Position numbers and translations under genes: made by a program. This document shows positions 6,850 through 14,787 of a stretch of 39,729 nt of DNA, piece by piece (position 1 is the first letter of the stretch; every line of letters starts with the position of its first letter). Source of the stretch: Oligoflexia bacterium. GTDB taxonomy: Bacteria > Bdellovibrionota > UBA1018. The DNA is taken from positions 1 to 39,729 of the forward strand of contig CAIRTR010000116.1 in assembly GCA_903881565.1 (NCBI GenBank). Reading direction: 5' to 3'. Under the pieces are notes generated by a model, which was not told where the DNA came from, ran no database searches, and worked only from the letters and a program-made list of their open reading frames with translations.

Positions 6850-9671
6850 GCCGCAGGGGCCGCAGGCGGACACATCTCAAGAATCAGTTTAATCAACTCC
6901 GCCCGGCGAATCGGTTTAGTGGCGTGCGCATTACAGCCTGCCGCACGCGTCTGAGCGCGATCCTCATCCAGCGCATTAGCCGTAAGGGCTACGATCGGTC
7001 TGGGTTGATGCTGATTCTCAGTCTCCCAGTTTCGAATCTTCTTGGTGGCCGTCAGGCCGTCCATCACGGGCATCTGGATGTCCATTAAAACCAAATGGAA
7101 TTGATGCTCCTGAAACACCTCAAAAGCTTGCAGCCCATCTTTGGCGAAAACCAATTCATAGGGATAGGACTTCAAATAGGCCTGCAACAAAATTCGGTTA
7201 TCTTCTGCATCATCGACGATCAACAACTTCAGCCGACGCGTGTCTGTCGGTAAGAGTGGCTTCTGGACCGGATTCGACGCAACTCGAGGTTCGCCTTTTA
7301 GCAAAGGAAGGGAAAAGAAGAATTCAGTGCCTCCCCCTTGGGTGGGACACGCTTTAATCACGCCACCCATTTGCTTCACGAGCTGGGAACTAATATGAAG
7401 CCCCAAACCACTGCCGCCATATTTACGCGTCACGGAGGTATCCAATTGATTGAATCGCTGAAACAGCGCCGAAAGCTTACCCTTGGGGATGCCAATCCCG
7501 GTATCAATCACAGAAAAGTCGATCACCTCACCTACCGTCTCTTGATGACGACGGGAGACCACTAGAGAGATCGAGCCCTCTTCGGTGAATTTTGCGGCAT
7601 TGTTCAGGACATTAATCAGGACTTGTTTTAGCCGTAAGGGATCAAGCACAATCCAAGGCGGAACATCCCCAACAAGACTTTGCCGATACTGCAGTCCCTT
7701 TTTAACAATTTTCGGCCCCACGATCGCCTGAACCTCAGACAGAAGATCACCCAAATGGATTGACTCGGGCTTTAGTGGCTGCGCCCCTGCTTCGATGGTC
7801 GAAACTTCAAGAATATTATTGATAAGCTCAAGCAGCGTTTCGCTCGATTTGTGAATCGAGTGGATTTGCTTTTGCTGATCTTCGTTAAGCGGCCCATCAT
7901 CGATGAGCTCGGTGAGTCCTATGATCGTATTGAGAGGCGTGCGAATCTCGTGGCTCATATTAGACAGAAACTCTCCCTTGGCCCGATTGGCCTCCTCAGC
8001 CGCAAATCGAGCGTTCTCTAGGCGATCCGTCAGTTCATGTTGAAGGGTACAATCACCAAACATCAACAAAAGATGATCAGTACCCTCCTGAGTAAAAATG
8101 GAAAACCAAAAATGTACCCAGGCATCTTTCCCAAAACTAGATCGAATTTTCTTCTCAATCCTTTGAGGCTTTCGCGTTTCAAACACTTCATCCGCAACCG
8201 CAGCAAGTCCTAACGTTCGCCAGGACTCCAAGCTTCTAAAGTTCTGGGCTAACACTTTTTCAACCGTTCCCCCGATGATCGAGGCTGAGGACTCATTCGC
8301 ATAAATGCACTGTCCCTCATTGCGATAAACCAGGATGCCAAAGGGCGACTGCGCCAGCACTCTCTCCTTAAAGATCCGAGTCTCACTCAAACCCATCTCT
8401 GCAGTCTTGCGATCCGTCACATCCAAAATAAAACCTGTTCGCAAATCAAAACCCTCGGCATCCTTTGTTCGGCGAATCGAATTGAGTCGAATCCATTTTT
8501 TTATCCCCGAAGGGGTCGTCAGTCGGATTTCAACGTCCAACATCTCCTGACTCTCAGAGGCAATCTGCCCAAGCGCCTTGAGCTTGACTCGGTCCTCAGG
8601 ATCAAGCATCTTGTAGAAAATGCCGATATCCTGCAGAAGGGCCTCAGGATCTACCTCCAGCAGATCTCGGCAACCTGGACTCAAATAAGTAAACCACCCC
8701 GCTCTTTGCGGCCGATAGACAAACTCATAAATCACACCCGGTACGGCTTTTAGAATGTTTTCATATCGAACTTTCGATTCGCGCATCTCCGCAATCCCAA
8801 CCGAGACAAACTGGCCCAACAACGTGACGCCGCAGATGAAAAAATCAAGTTCAAGCAATCGAGGGCGATCGACCCCCGCATAAGGCCCCAGGCCCGCATG
8901 AGCCGCAACGAGCAGGAGCAACGTCAAAACGACAGATCCAATACCCATGAGCAAAAGCCCGTAGCGAGCGGCGAACCAGACAAAAAAAGGGAAAAACACG
9001 ATGCACGAGGTAAAAAAATTAGGGATCAAGGGCGAAAAAAACAGACTCCAGGTGAAGAGGGAAAGCAAAATGTAACCGATTCCAAAATCTCCTGCTGATT
9101 TGGAACTGTTCCGCACTGAAACCAAACTGCAAATCAGAGGCACAAGAAGCTGTTGCCCCAAAAAGTTCCCCAACCACCAGGAAACCCAAGTATCAATGTA
9201 CTGGCCCCCCGTAATCAACCCTCCAAGCCGCAATACCCCGGTTCCCAAGGTCGCACTCAAGGGCTGAAGAACTAAAGTAATAAGGAGAAAAACTCCGGTT
9301 AGATCCCGAAGGGAACCAAAGCTCGGGCTCAATCGAAAGCGTCGGAAAATGAAGGCCCCAAGTACCGCTTCGCCACTATTGATCATCGCAATGGCAATCG
9401 CCACAGGCCACGGCAGGGCGCTGCTCAGCGCGAGCGCCAATTGACCCAAGAAAACGCCCGGCCAGATCCAAGGGCCCAAGAGAATTGCAGCCGCAAGACT
9501 TACGCCCTCTGAAAAGAACACGACACGGGTCACAATCCCCTCTGAAACTGAAAAATAGAAACTCAGTTTACCCAGCGCGAAATAAAGAAAAGCGAGCGCG
9601 AGAATCGCAGCTATTGTTTGCTTTGGACCCTGATTCGAAACCCCATTCTTATGCGGATCAGATGATGCCAT
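6846..9671 (-). CDS. MASE1 - PAS - PAS hybrid histidine kinase with C-terminal receiver
   Basis: 941 residues from ATG 9671. The longer frame from 9722 is rejected because a promoter (-10 at 9681-9686) ends nine bases before 9671. Residues about 17-300 are a multi-spanning MASE1-type sensor ('FYFSVSEGIVTRVVFFSEG', 'LLGPWIWPGVFLGQ'). Two PAS domains follow, at about 305-425 and 430-550. Next come the DHp with His574 in 'SNMSHEIRTPLN', the ATPase with 'NVLNNAAKFT', 'DTGIGIP' and 'GGSGLGLHI', and a receiver with Asp820/Asp821, Asp864 in 'LMDIQMPVMDG', Thr897 and Lys919. There is no HPt, so phosphate must pass to another protein. The convergent gene that overlaps its stop encodes one. Confidence 0.92.
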   Translation of the reverse strand: MASSDPHKNGVSNQGPKQTIAAILALAFLYFALGKLSFYFSVSEGIVTRVVFFSEGVSLAAAILLGPWIWPGVFLGQLALALSSALPWPVAIAIAMINSGEAVLGAFIFRRFRLSPSFGSLRDLTGVFLLITLVLQPLSATLGTGVLRLGGLITGGQYIDTWVSWWLGNFLGQQLLVPLICSLVSVRNSSKSAGDFGIGYILLSLFTWSLFFSPLIPNFFTSCIVFFPFFVWFAARYGLLLMGIGSVVLTLLLLVAAHAGLGPYAGVDRPRLLELDFFICGVTLLGQFVSVGIAEMRESKVRYENILKAVPGVIYEFVYRPQRAGWFTYLSPGCRDLLEVDPEALLQDIGIFYKMLDPEDRVKLKALGQIASESQEMLDVEIRLTTPSGIKKWIRLNSIRRTKDAEGFDLRTGFILDVTDRKTAEMGLSETRIFKERVLAQSPFGILVYRNEGQCIYANESSASIIGGTVEKVLAQNFRSLESWRTLGLAAVADEVFETRKPQRIEKKIRSSFGKDAWVHFWFSIFTQEGTDHLLLMFGDCTLQHELTDRLENARFAAEEANRAKGEFLSNMSHEIRTPLNTIIGLTELIDDGPLNEDQQKQIHSIHKSSETLLELINNILEVSTIEAGAQPLKPESIHLGDLLSEVQAIVGPKIVKKGLQYRQSLVGDVPPWIVLDPLRLKQVLINVLNNAAKFTEEGSISLVVSRRHQETVGEVIDFSVIDTGIGIPKGKLSALFQRFNQLDTSVTRKYGGSGLGLHISSQLVKQMGGVIKACPTQGGGTEFFFSLPLLKGEPRVASNPVQKPLLPTDTRRLKLLIVDDAEDNRILLQAYLKSYPYELVFAKDGLQAFEVFQEHQFHLVLMDIQMPVMDGLTATKKIRNWETENQHQPRPIVALTANALDEDRAQTRAAGCNAHATKPIRRAELIKLILEMCPPAAPAA

Positions 9672-9680
9672 ATGAAGATC

Positions 9681-9709
9681 ATTATCCCAGACATAATATC
9701 GGCGGGCAA
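9681..9709 (-). promoter_or_regulatory. promoter of the MASE1 hybrid kinase
   Basis: Read on the minus strand: TTGCCC (9709-9704), a 17-base spacer, GATAAT (9686-9681), then nine bases to ATG 9671. The predicted transcript would begin two or three bases before the start codon. No ribosome binding site is seen at a workable distance. This promoter sets the start chosen for the kinase. Confidence 0.55.
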
Positions 9710-9745
9710 CCGGTGGAAACACTTATGGAGATCCCACCACACTTG

Positions 9746-9781
9746 CTGCCGAATCATGTTAGAAGCCACATGATTCGGCAG
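9746..9781. repeat. perfect 14-bp inverted repeat in a divergent intergenic region
   Basis: Left arm ctgccgaatcatgt at 9746-9759, an 8-base loop, and a perfect complementary right arm at 9768-9781. It lies between the divergent starts of the hybrid kinase (9671) and the J-domain-like gene (9878). No T-run follows on either strand, so it is not a typical terminator. It could be an operator for a dimeric regulator or an RNA hairpin element. Ten bases (tcaatgtctt) are also directly repeated at 9790-9799 and 9815-9824. Confidence 0.8.
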
Positions 9782-9877
9782 ACACGACGTCAATGTCTTG
9801 ACTGGCGATGTTTCTCAATGTCTTTCCAAATATTTATTCCCTGTCCAGTCGGAGGGTTTAAGTTAGACTGAATACCG

Positions 9878-10807
9878 ATGCCCCGACTCCCTGTACCCGT
9901 TGAGCTTGAGGTCTTATTAAAGCGGCTGACGCTTGAAGAAGCGCAAATATCTCTAGCCCTGGCACGCCTCGAGGAGGAACTAAGGCAGTTTGAAGATTTT
10001 GTTCGTCCGGCTTATGATCACTGGATCCGAATTGAACTCGGTCCGCGCCTGTTCACGCTCGAACTGATCTTTGAGAAAATTCGTGAGCGGCAAATACTGG
10101 CGAGACGAATTATCGAACTTCAGCAGTCTGGAGAATTCACACCCCGCGAAGCTCACTATTTAGCCCTAGGGCATGACTCTGACTCAGCCGAAGTCACCGC
10201 ACGACGCCGAGCGAAGCTCGAAACAAAAAGAACGGCCAGGCGTGAAGAAAAAAAGCGGGCGAAAGACGAGCGAAAGAATCTCAGCCCTAGTATTTTCAAA
10301 GGTATTTTCGAAAATGACAAAACCCAAATGAACCCTCGGCGGCGGCTTATTTCCCTCTACCGAATCTTGGCGCGGCAGCTGCATCCTGACTCTCCTCTGG
10401 CCTTAAAGACCCTCCCCAACCCGCGCCTATTGAAGCTCTGGCATGAAGTTCAATCGGCCTATCACTCGGCTAACTATGAACGTCTCGTGGCAATCGCGGC
10501 TTGGCTAGGGGGAAATTCTCCCACTCCCTTTGCGAACGCCCTGGGGCTCTCGGAGCGATTTGAGCGAATCCGGAGTATGGAGCGATCCTGCTTTCGCCTG
10601 AAAAAACAACTCTCCGAACTTGGCACGCATCCGGGTTGGAATTTTCTGGCCGCCAACGCCCCTTTGAAACGGAAACTTCTCCAAAAAGCCGCACACGACC
10701 TTGAAGCCGAAACAGCCCGGGCCCAACAGGCCTTGGAATCTCTAAAAGATTTTTTCAAAACCATCGGCTCTCCCAAAGCTCCCAAATTGCAGGGTCGCAA
10801 AAGGTGA
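9878..10807 (+). CDS. J-domain-like protein (DnaJ-related co-chaperone)
   Basis: 309 residues from ATG 9878. The N-terminal 90 residues are helical ('LTLEEAQISLALARLEEELRQ'). A very basic, charged linker follows at about 107-135 ('KRTARREEKKRAKDERKN'). Residues about 153-215 form a J-domain-like segment: 'RRLISLYRILARQLHPDS' with the HPD tripeptide at 169-171, then 'LLKLWHEVQSAYHSANYERL'. This is the arrangement seen in the DnaJ-like proteins of proteobacteria in which the J-like fold is internal. The C-terminus is a predicted coiled coil. HPD would stimulate a DnaK-type ATPase; the client is unknown. A possible promoter is CTGTCC 9841-9846 (poor) with TAGACT 9864-9869, leaving eight bases before the ATG. 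A GGAGGG at 9851-9856 is too far upstream to serve as the ribosome binding site. Confidence 0.75.
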   Translation: MPRLPVPVELEVLLKRLTLEEAQISLALARLEEELRQFEDFVRPAYDHWIRIELGPRLFTLELIFEKIRERQILARRIIELQQSGEFTPREAHYLALGHDSDSAEVTARRRAKLETKRTARREEKKRAKDERKNLSPSIFKGIFENDKTQMNPRRRLISLYRILARQLHPDSPLALKTLPNPRLLKLWHEVQSAYHSANYERLVAIAAWLGGNSPTPFANALGLSERFERIRSMERSCFRLKKQLSELGTHPGWNFLAANAPLKRKLLQKAAHDLEAETARAQQALESLKDFFKTIGSPKAPKLQGRKR

Positions 10808-11046
10808 TCATCAAGCCAGAGTTCAAATTTTAGCTACCCCAGCACAACTTCCCTCATCTCCGGCATTAGCAATTTGGGTTCTGCCGTCAGGGATTTTCTA
10901 CACACTTTCGGGAGTGCGAAAGGATACCACTGCTTGGAAATCAGTAAATTCCTCAGGTCGCCCCTTTGGAGTGCCCCCCTCACTTCTCAAAAAAGCCGCT
11001 ATTTTAGGGAGAGTACTTGAAGACTCCCAACTCCCCACCCCATTTT

Positions 11047-11074
11047 TTGACAGTGGTACGAATTCTGCTATGGT
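11047..11074 (+). promoter_or_regulatory. promoter of the lipoprotein metalloprotease
   Basis: A perfect TTGACA at 11047-11052, a 16-base spacer and TATGGT at 11069-11074. The expected start of transcription is near 11081, three bases before ATG 11084, predicting a leaderless or nearly leaderless mRNA. The 240 bases upstream, back to 10808, show no gene. Confidence 0.7.
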
Positions 11075-11083
11075 CGGGCCCAT

Positions 11084-13681
11084 ATGAACCGAACTTATAC
11101 GCCCTCAGTTTCCCCACTTGTTTTGCTCTGCCTGATCGTCTCCTTTTTGAATTCAGCTTGCTCCCCAAGAACGCTCGATAAAAGCGCGACCCCACAGGCA
11201 CCCATTGTTCGCAATTTGGCAGTCAAAGAAATCGACTCTTTGATGCCTTCCGTAAACCCTGAGGCGTCCACCACTCAATCGGTCTCGGTCTCGGTCACCG
11301 TAGAAAAAGATGCGATCATGGCGCAAGAATTCGTTTACGGCGCCGATCTCCAATACTCTTCGTTCTACGATGCGGACATGTCGCTCTATAACCAAAGTCT
11401 GGCGATTGGACATATTCCTGCACGTTTTAGAATTGCAGGCGATGAGCTCCAATTGGTTGCGGATAATAAGCGCCTCTATCCAAGTGAAGTGAACCACCCC
11501 GAAGTCTTGATCTCGCGCTTCAAGATTTTGGCGCAAACCGATAAGACCCTCACGCTCTCGTCCGCAAACTCAGGAGCCATGCTCAGCGATATATTTGAAG
11601 GCTCCCACACCGACACGCATGGGGGATTGCTTAATCCTGCTGGAAAACCCCTTCGCGACCAATGGGTGCGATCCTTCGAATTTGTGGCTAATGGTAACTA
11701 CATTCTGCAACAGACGAGCATTATCTTAGACGATGAACATGGCACGGTCGCCGAATTCATGGAATCCATTTTCCCCCGCACCACCCTCACCCCAGGCGAA
11801 AGTTTTGCCAAAACCGTCATGGATCCGGAAAATCCAAAAGGCGGTGATGAGGCCGTATTTGAAAAATACCGATACTTAGCGGGGGAAAATATTTTTGAGG
11901 GCGAAAAGAAACTCGCCTATGCGCAACACTATGACATTTCGAAAACCGCTCGAAATCCAGAAGGCACCATCGATTGGTATGCGACTCGCAACATTCCGGA
12001 TGAGGCTCTAGAACCTGTCAAAACGGCCATCGAAGGATGGAATCGCTACTTCGCAAAGCAAAAAGGTGTCGAGCGGGATGTCGTACTTTTCAAGGGCCGC
12101 TTACCTGAAGGCATTCACTTAGGCGACCCTCGCTTTAATGTGATCAATTGGGATTCGCGCCTTGTGGCCGGCGCTGCTTACGAAAGCCAGGCCAGCGATC
12201 CGCAAACTGGAAAGCAAAGCCATAGCCTGATTTACATGCCTGCGGCGTGGCTGCAAATTGGGTACGATTATTGGAGCAATGGCCAGTACTACGAAAACCA
12301 CGCGCAAAGTGTCGCGCCCGCGGCACTTGTGGGTCACGGCGTGGCACGCACGGCGCGCCTAGCTTGTATAAGCGATATGCGCGAGGTCGCTGAAACCGCT
12401 GTTTCGGGCCGTTTATCTCAAGATGAAGTCAAAGAATTTGGCGCGCGTCTTCTGCGGGGCACTCTTTTTCACGAAGTGGGGCACGCCCTGGGACTAGCGC
12501 ATAACTTCAAGGGGTCCCTCTCTTTTGATCGCTCAAAAGCTGGCTCCATTTTCTCGACCTCCATCATGGATTACAATGATTACGAAATCGAGCGTGGCGC
12601 TTTTCCCGATCTTCACTCAGCCGAAGGTCCAGAGCTGGAGTATGATCGACAGATCTTAAGCGCGATTTACAATAAGGGCGCGGATGTTTCGGACAAAGAC
12701 CCAAGCGTTCCCGTCTGTAACGACGCAGAAGCGGATAAAGAAGAAGAGGGCGTTGATCCTTTGTGCCTCCGATATGACCTTGAGAGCGACCCTACCCTTT
12801 CCACGCTTACCGCGTTTGATCGCATCGAGCTACAATCCAAAACAGGCGACGTCACGCTCGCCCAAGCGCTGCAACGTGTGCCCACATTGGTGGTCACCCT
12901 AGAAGCCTTGGCGGCAGTGAAGACCAAAGAAGATCTCAGTACACTCACTTCAAAACTCGGCGCGAGTTTAAAAGGCGCGATGAAATTCTCGATCCTCTCC
13001 GGAAAAGCCTCCGTTTCCCGCACGGTTCGCACGAATACAAAATCCCTTCTTGAATTCGAAGACGACATTTTGCCAACGGGCTATAATGCGGTTGAAATGC
13101 GGGACCGCGCCTTTAAGGGCGTTCTGAAAGCCTTGGCGCTAAGCGCTCTTCCGGATGCAGTAATAGCGGGACTCACGATTGCAGAAAAAACCGTTTCCGA
13201 CTTAATCGCCCTCACACCCTACATGCAAGCCCTGTCCATTGATGATCGCAATAAGACGATTGGGGAAACAATTGCGTCTCTTCACAAAACGGTCTTGGGT
13301 TTTGAAAAAGATGAAACCGGTGGGCTCCCTAAGCTACGCGCTGCGGTTTTGGCCACGCTCGCCCGGCACACCGATGTTCCCTACGTCTTTGGAAAAACCG
13401 AAGGCGGCGAAACACTTCTTGATATTGAAGCCTCACTTGTTGGAATCCTGGGCGACGTCGTCGCGGCTTCGGGCGATGCAAATGCATTAAGAACCGATAG
13501 CGAGCGTATCGCTGCTGCTAAAGCACTGGCAACCTACTCCGGACGTCTGCAAGGCGATGATGCCTTAAAAGCGGCTCAAGACGCGCTTCGTAAGCAGCGA
13601 GCCAGTGCACGGGACAATAAATCGCGCGAGCGAATTGAGCTGATTCTAGCGGGGCTTAATCCGAGTGCGACGGAGAATTAA
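11084..13681 (+). CDS. lipoprotein zinc-dependent metalloprotease (metzincin-like)
   Basis: 865 residues. The N-terminal hydrophobic stretch ends in 'FLNSAC', a lipobox with Cys26, so the protein should be lipid-anchored in the envelope. The catalytic motif HEVGHALGLAH has zinc ligands His463, His467 and His473 and the general base Glu464. A downstream 'SIMDYND' is a good Met-turn, so the overall arrangement is metzincin-like. The N-terminal half has the strand-rich layout of the large bacterial 'zinc-dependent metalloprotease' families (DUF5117/DUF4953-type), and 'EGPELEYDRQILSAIY' after the Met-turn fits these. The C-terminal 300 residues are helical and repetitive in character. It is a single-gene unit with its own promoter. 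Substrate and exact family are unknown; envelope remodelling or degradation of foreign protein are both possible. Confidence 0.85.
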   Translation: MNRTYTPSVSPLVLLCLIVSFLNSACSPRTLDKSATPQAPIVRNLAVKEIDSLMPSVNPEASTTQSVSVSVTVEKDAIMAQEFVYGADLQYSSFYDADMSLYNQSLAIGHIPARFRIAGDELQLVADNKRLYPSEVNHPEVLISRFKILAQTDKTLTLSSANSGAMLSDIFEGSHTDTHGGLLNPAGKPLRDQWVRSFEFVANGNYILQQTSIILDDEHGTVAEFMESIFPRTTLTPGESFAKTVMDPENPKGGDEAVFEKYRYLAGENIFEGEKKLAYAQHYDISKTARNPEGTIDWYATRNIPDEALEPVKTAIEGWNRYFAKQKGVERDVVLFKGRLPEGIHLGDPRFNVINWDSRLVAGAAYESQASDPQTGKQSHSLIYMPAAWLQIGYDYWSNGQYYENHAQSVAPAALVGHGVARTARLACISDMREVAETAVSGRLSQDEVKEFGARLLRGTLFHEVGHALGLAHNFKGSLSFDRSKAGSIFSTSIMDYNDYEIERGAFPDLHSAEGPELEYDRQILSAIYNKGADVSDKDPSVPVCNDAEADKEEEGVDPLCLRYDLESDPTLSTLTAFDRIELQSKTGDVTLAQALQRVPTLVVTLEALAAVKTKEDLSTLTSKLGASLKGAMKFSILSGKASVSRTVRTNTKSLLEFEDDILPTGYNAVEMRDRAFKGVLKALALSALPDAVIAGLTIAEKTVSDLIALTPYMQALSIDDRNKTIGETIASLHKTVLGFEKDETGGLPKLRAAVLATLARHTDVPYVFGKTEGGETLLDIEASLVGILGDVVAASGDANALRTDSERIAAAKALATYSGRLQGDDALKAAQDALRKQRASARDNKSRERIELILAGLNPSATEN

Positions 13682-13705
13682 CGGCTTTCATTTGCCCTAA
13701 GCGCC

Positions 13706-13734
13706 TAGACACGAGACGTTCATTCAGCTAGGTT
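13706..13734 (+). promoter_or_regulatory. promoter of the MBL exonuclease / helicase operon
   Basis: TAGACA at 13706-13711, a 17-base spacer and TAGGTT at 13729-13734, then six bases to ATG 13741. Transcription would start at or next to the A of the ATG. No ribosome binding site is present. Confidence 0.55.
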
Positions 13735-13740
13735 GAGCCA

Positions 13741-14787
13741 ATGCCTTCGTCGTCTGCACCTCTGATCGCCTGGACCGAAAAGGGCCTCTATTGTGCTGCG
13801 GGCGACTTTTATATTGACCCGAGCCGCGCAGTCGATACCGCCATTGTAACCCATGCGCACAGTGATCATGCCCGGCGCGGCAGCCGTCGCTACATCTGCG
13901 AATCAAGCTCCACGAGACTCCTCAAAGCCCGCCTGGGACAAAAGATCGAGGTGACCGGCATCCCCTATCGTCAGTCTTTTCGACTAGGCGAAGTCGAGGT
14001 GAGCCTCCACTCGGCAGGACACATCTTGGGATCAGCGCAAGTCCGCGTTCAGCGCGGTTCAGAGATCTGGGTGGCATCGGGCGATTATAAGCGCGAGCAT
14101 GATCCAAGTTGTGAGCCTTTTGAATCCGTGCCGTGTGATACCTTCATCACTGAAGCAACCTTTGGCACGCCCAAATACCAGTGGCCGAAGGACCGGCAGC
14201 ACGGAAAAGAGCTCCATGACTGGTGGATGCAAAACGCAAAGGCGGGACGCAACAGTATCCTTTTTGGTTATTCTCTTGGCAAAGCTCAACGAATTCTTGC
14301 CGAACTCGCCCCCCATGCGGATCGCCCGGTTTTCATTCATCAATCGATTGACGAGCTCACACAGTGTTATCGCGACGAAGGACGCGTACTGGCCGCCACC
14401 ACCTCACTTGATGATCTTGAAGCCCAATCCACCCTCCAAGGCGAACTTATTTTGGCCCCCCCTTCGATTCTCAAATCCGAATGGCTCACGCGATTAGGGG
14501 AGTTTCAAACAGCATTCGCCTCCGGCTGGATGCAAGGGTCTTCTTTTATGCATCAGGACACGTATGATCATGGGTTTGTCATGTCAGATCACGCCGACTG
14601 GAATGATCTTAATCGCACCATCAAAGAATCAGGCGCTTCCCAAGTCTTCGTTCAACATCGCAATGGAGCCCTTGTGCGACACTGCCGTAAACTTGGCTTG
14701 GATGCTCATCCTGAGATCGCACTCATGCCCGAAAATTATCGAAAACTGCCCCCCGTAAATCTCTCGATGCTTTCAATGCTCAAATGA
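13741..14787 (+). CDS. ligase-associated DNA exonuclease, MBL / beta-CASP fold
   Basis: 348 residues, the normal size for this family. The metallo-beta-lactamase signature 'THAHSDHA' supplies His38, His40, Asp42 and His43; 'LHSAGHILGSAQ' gives His94 and 'VASGDYKREH' gives Asp115, all metal ligands in the fold. The beta-CASP part contains 'ILFGYSLGKAQRI' and, near the end, 'VMSDHADWNDL' and 'VFVQHRNG'. In many bacteria this nuclease is encoded beside an ATP-dependent DNA ligase and an Lhr helicase. Here neither is present, and the partner is a nuclease-helicase fusion whose ATG overlaps this gene's TGA by four bases (14784-14787). A role in trimming DNA ends during repair is likely; the substrate is not known from sequence. 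Confidence 0.88.
   Translation: MPSSSAPLIAWTEKGLYCAAGDFYIDPSRAVDTAIVTHAHSDHARRGSRRYICESSSTRLLKARLGQKIEVTGIPYRQSFRLGEVEVSLHSAGHILGSAQVRVQRGSEIWVASGDYKREHDPSCEPFESVPCDTFITEATFGTPKYQWPKDRQHGKELHDWWMQNAKAGRNSILFGYSLGKAQRILAELAPHADRPVFIHQSIDELTQCYRDEGRVLAATTSLDDLEAQSTLQGELILAPPSILKSEWLTRLGEFQTAFASGWMQGSSFMHQDTYDHGFVMSDHADWNDLNRTIKESGASQVFVQHRNGALVRHCRKLGLDAHPEIALMPENYRKLPPVNLSMLSMLK

Noticed and set aside
9485-9871. 128-residue plus-strand ORF opposite the MASE1 kinase start
   Set aside because: It lies antisense to the kinase N-terminus and then crosses the inverted repeat and promoter region; its composition is not protein-like.
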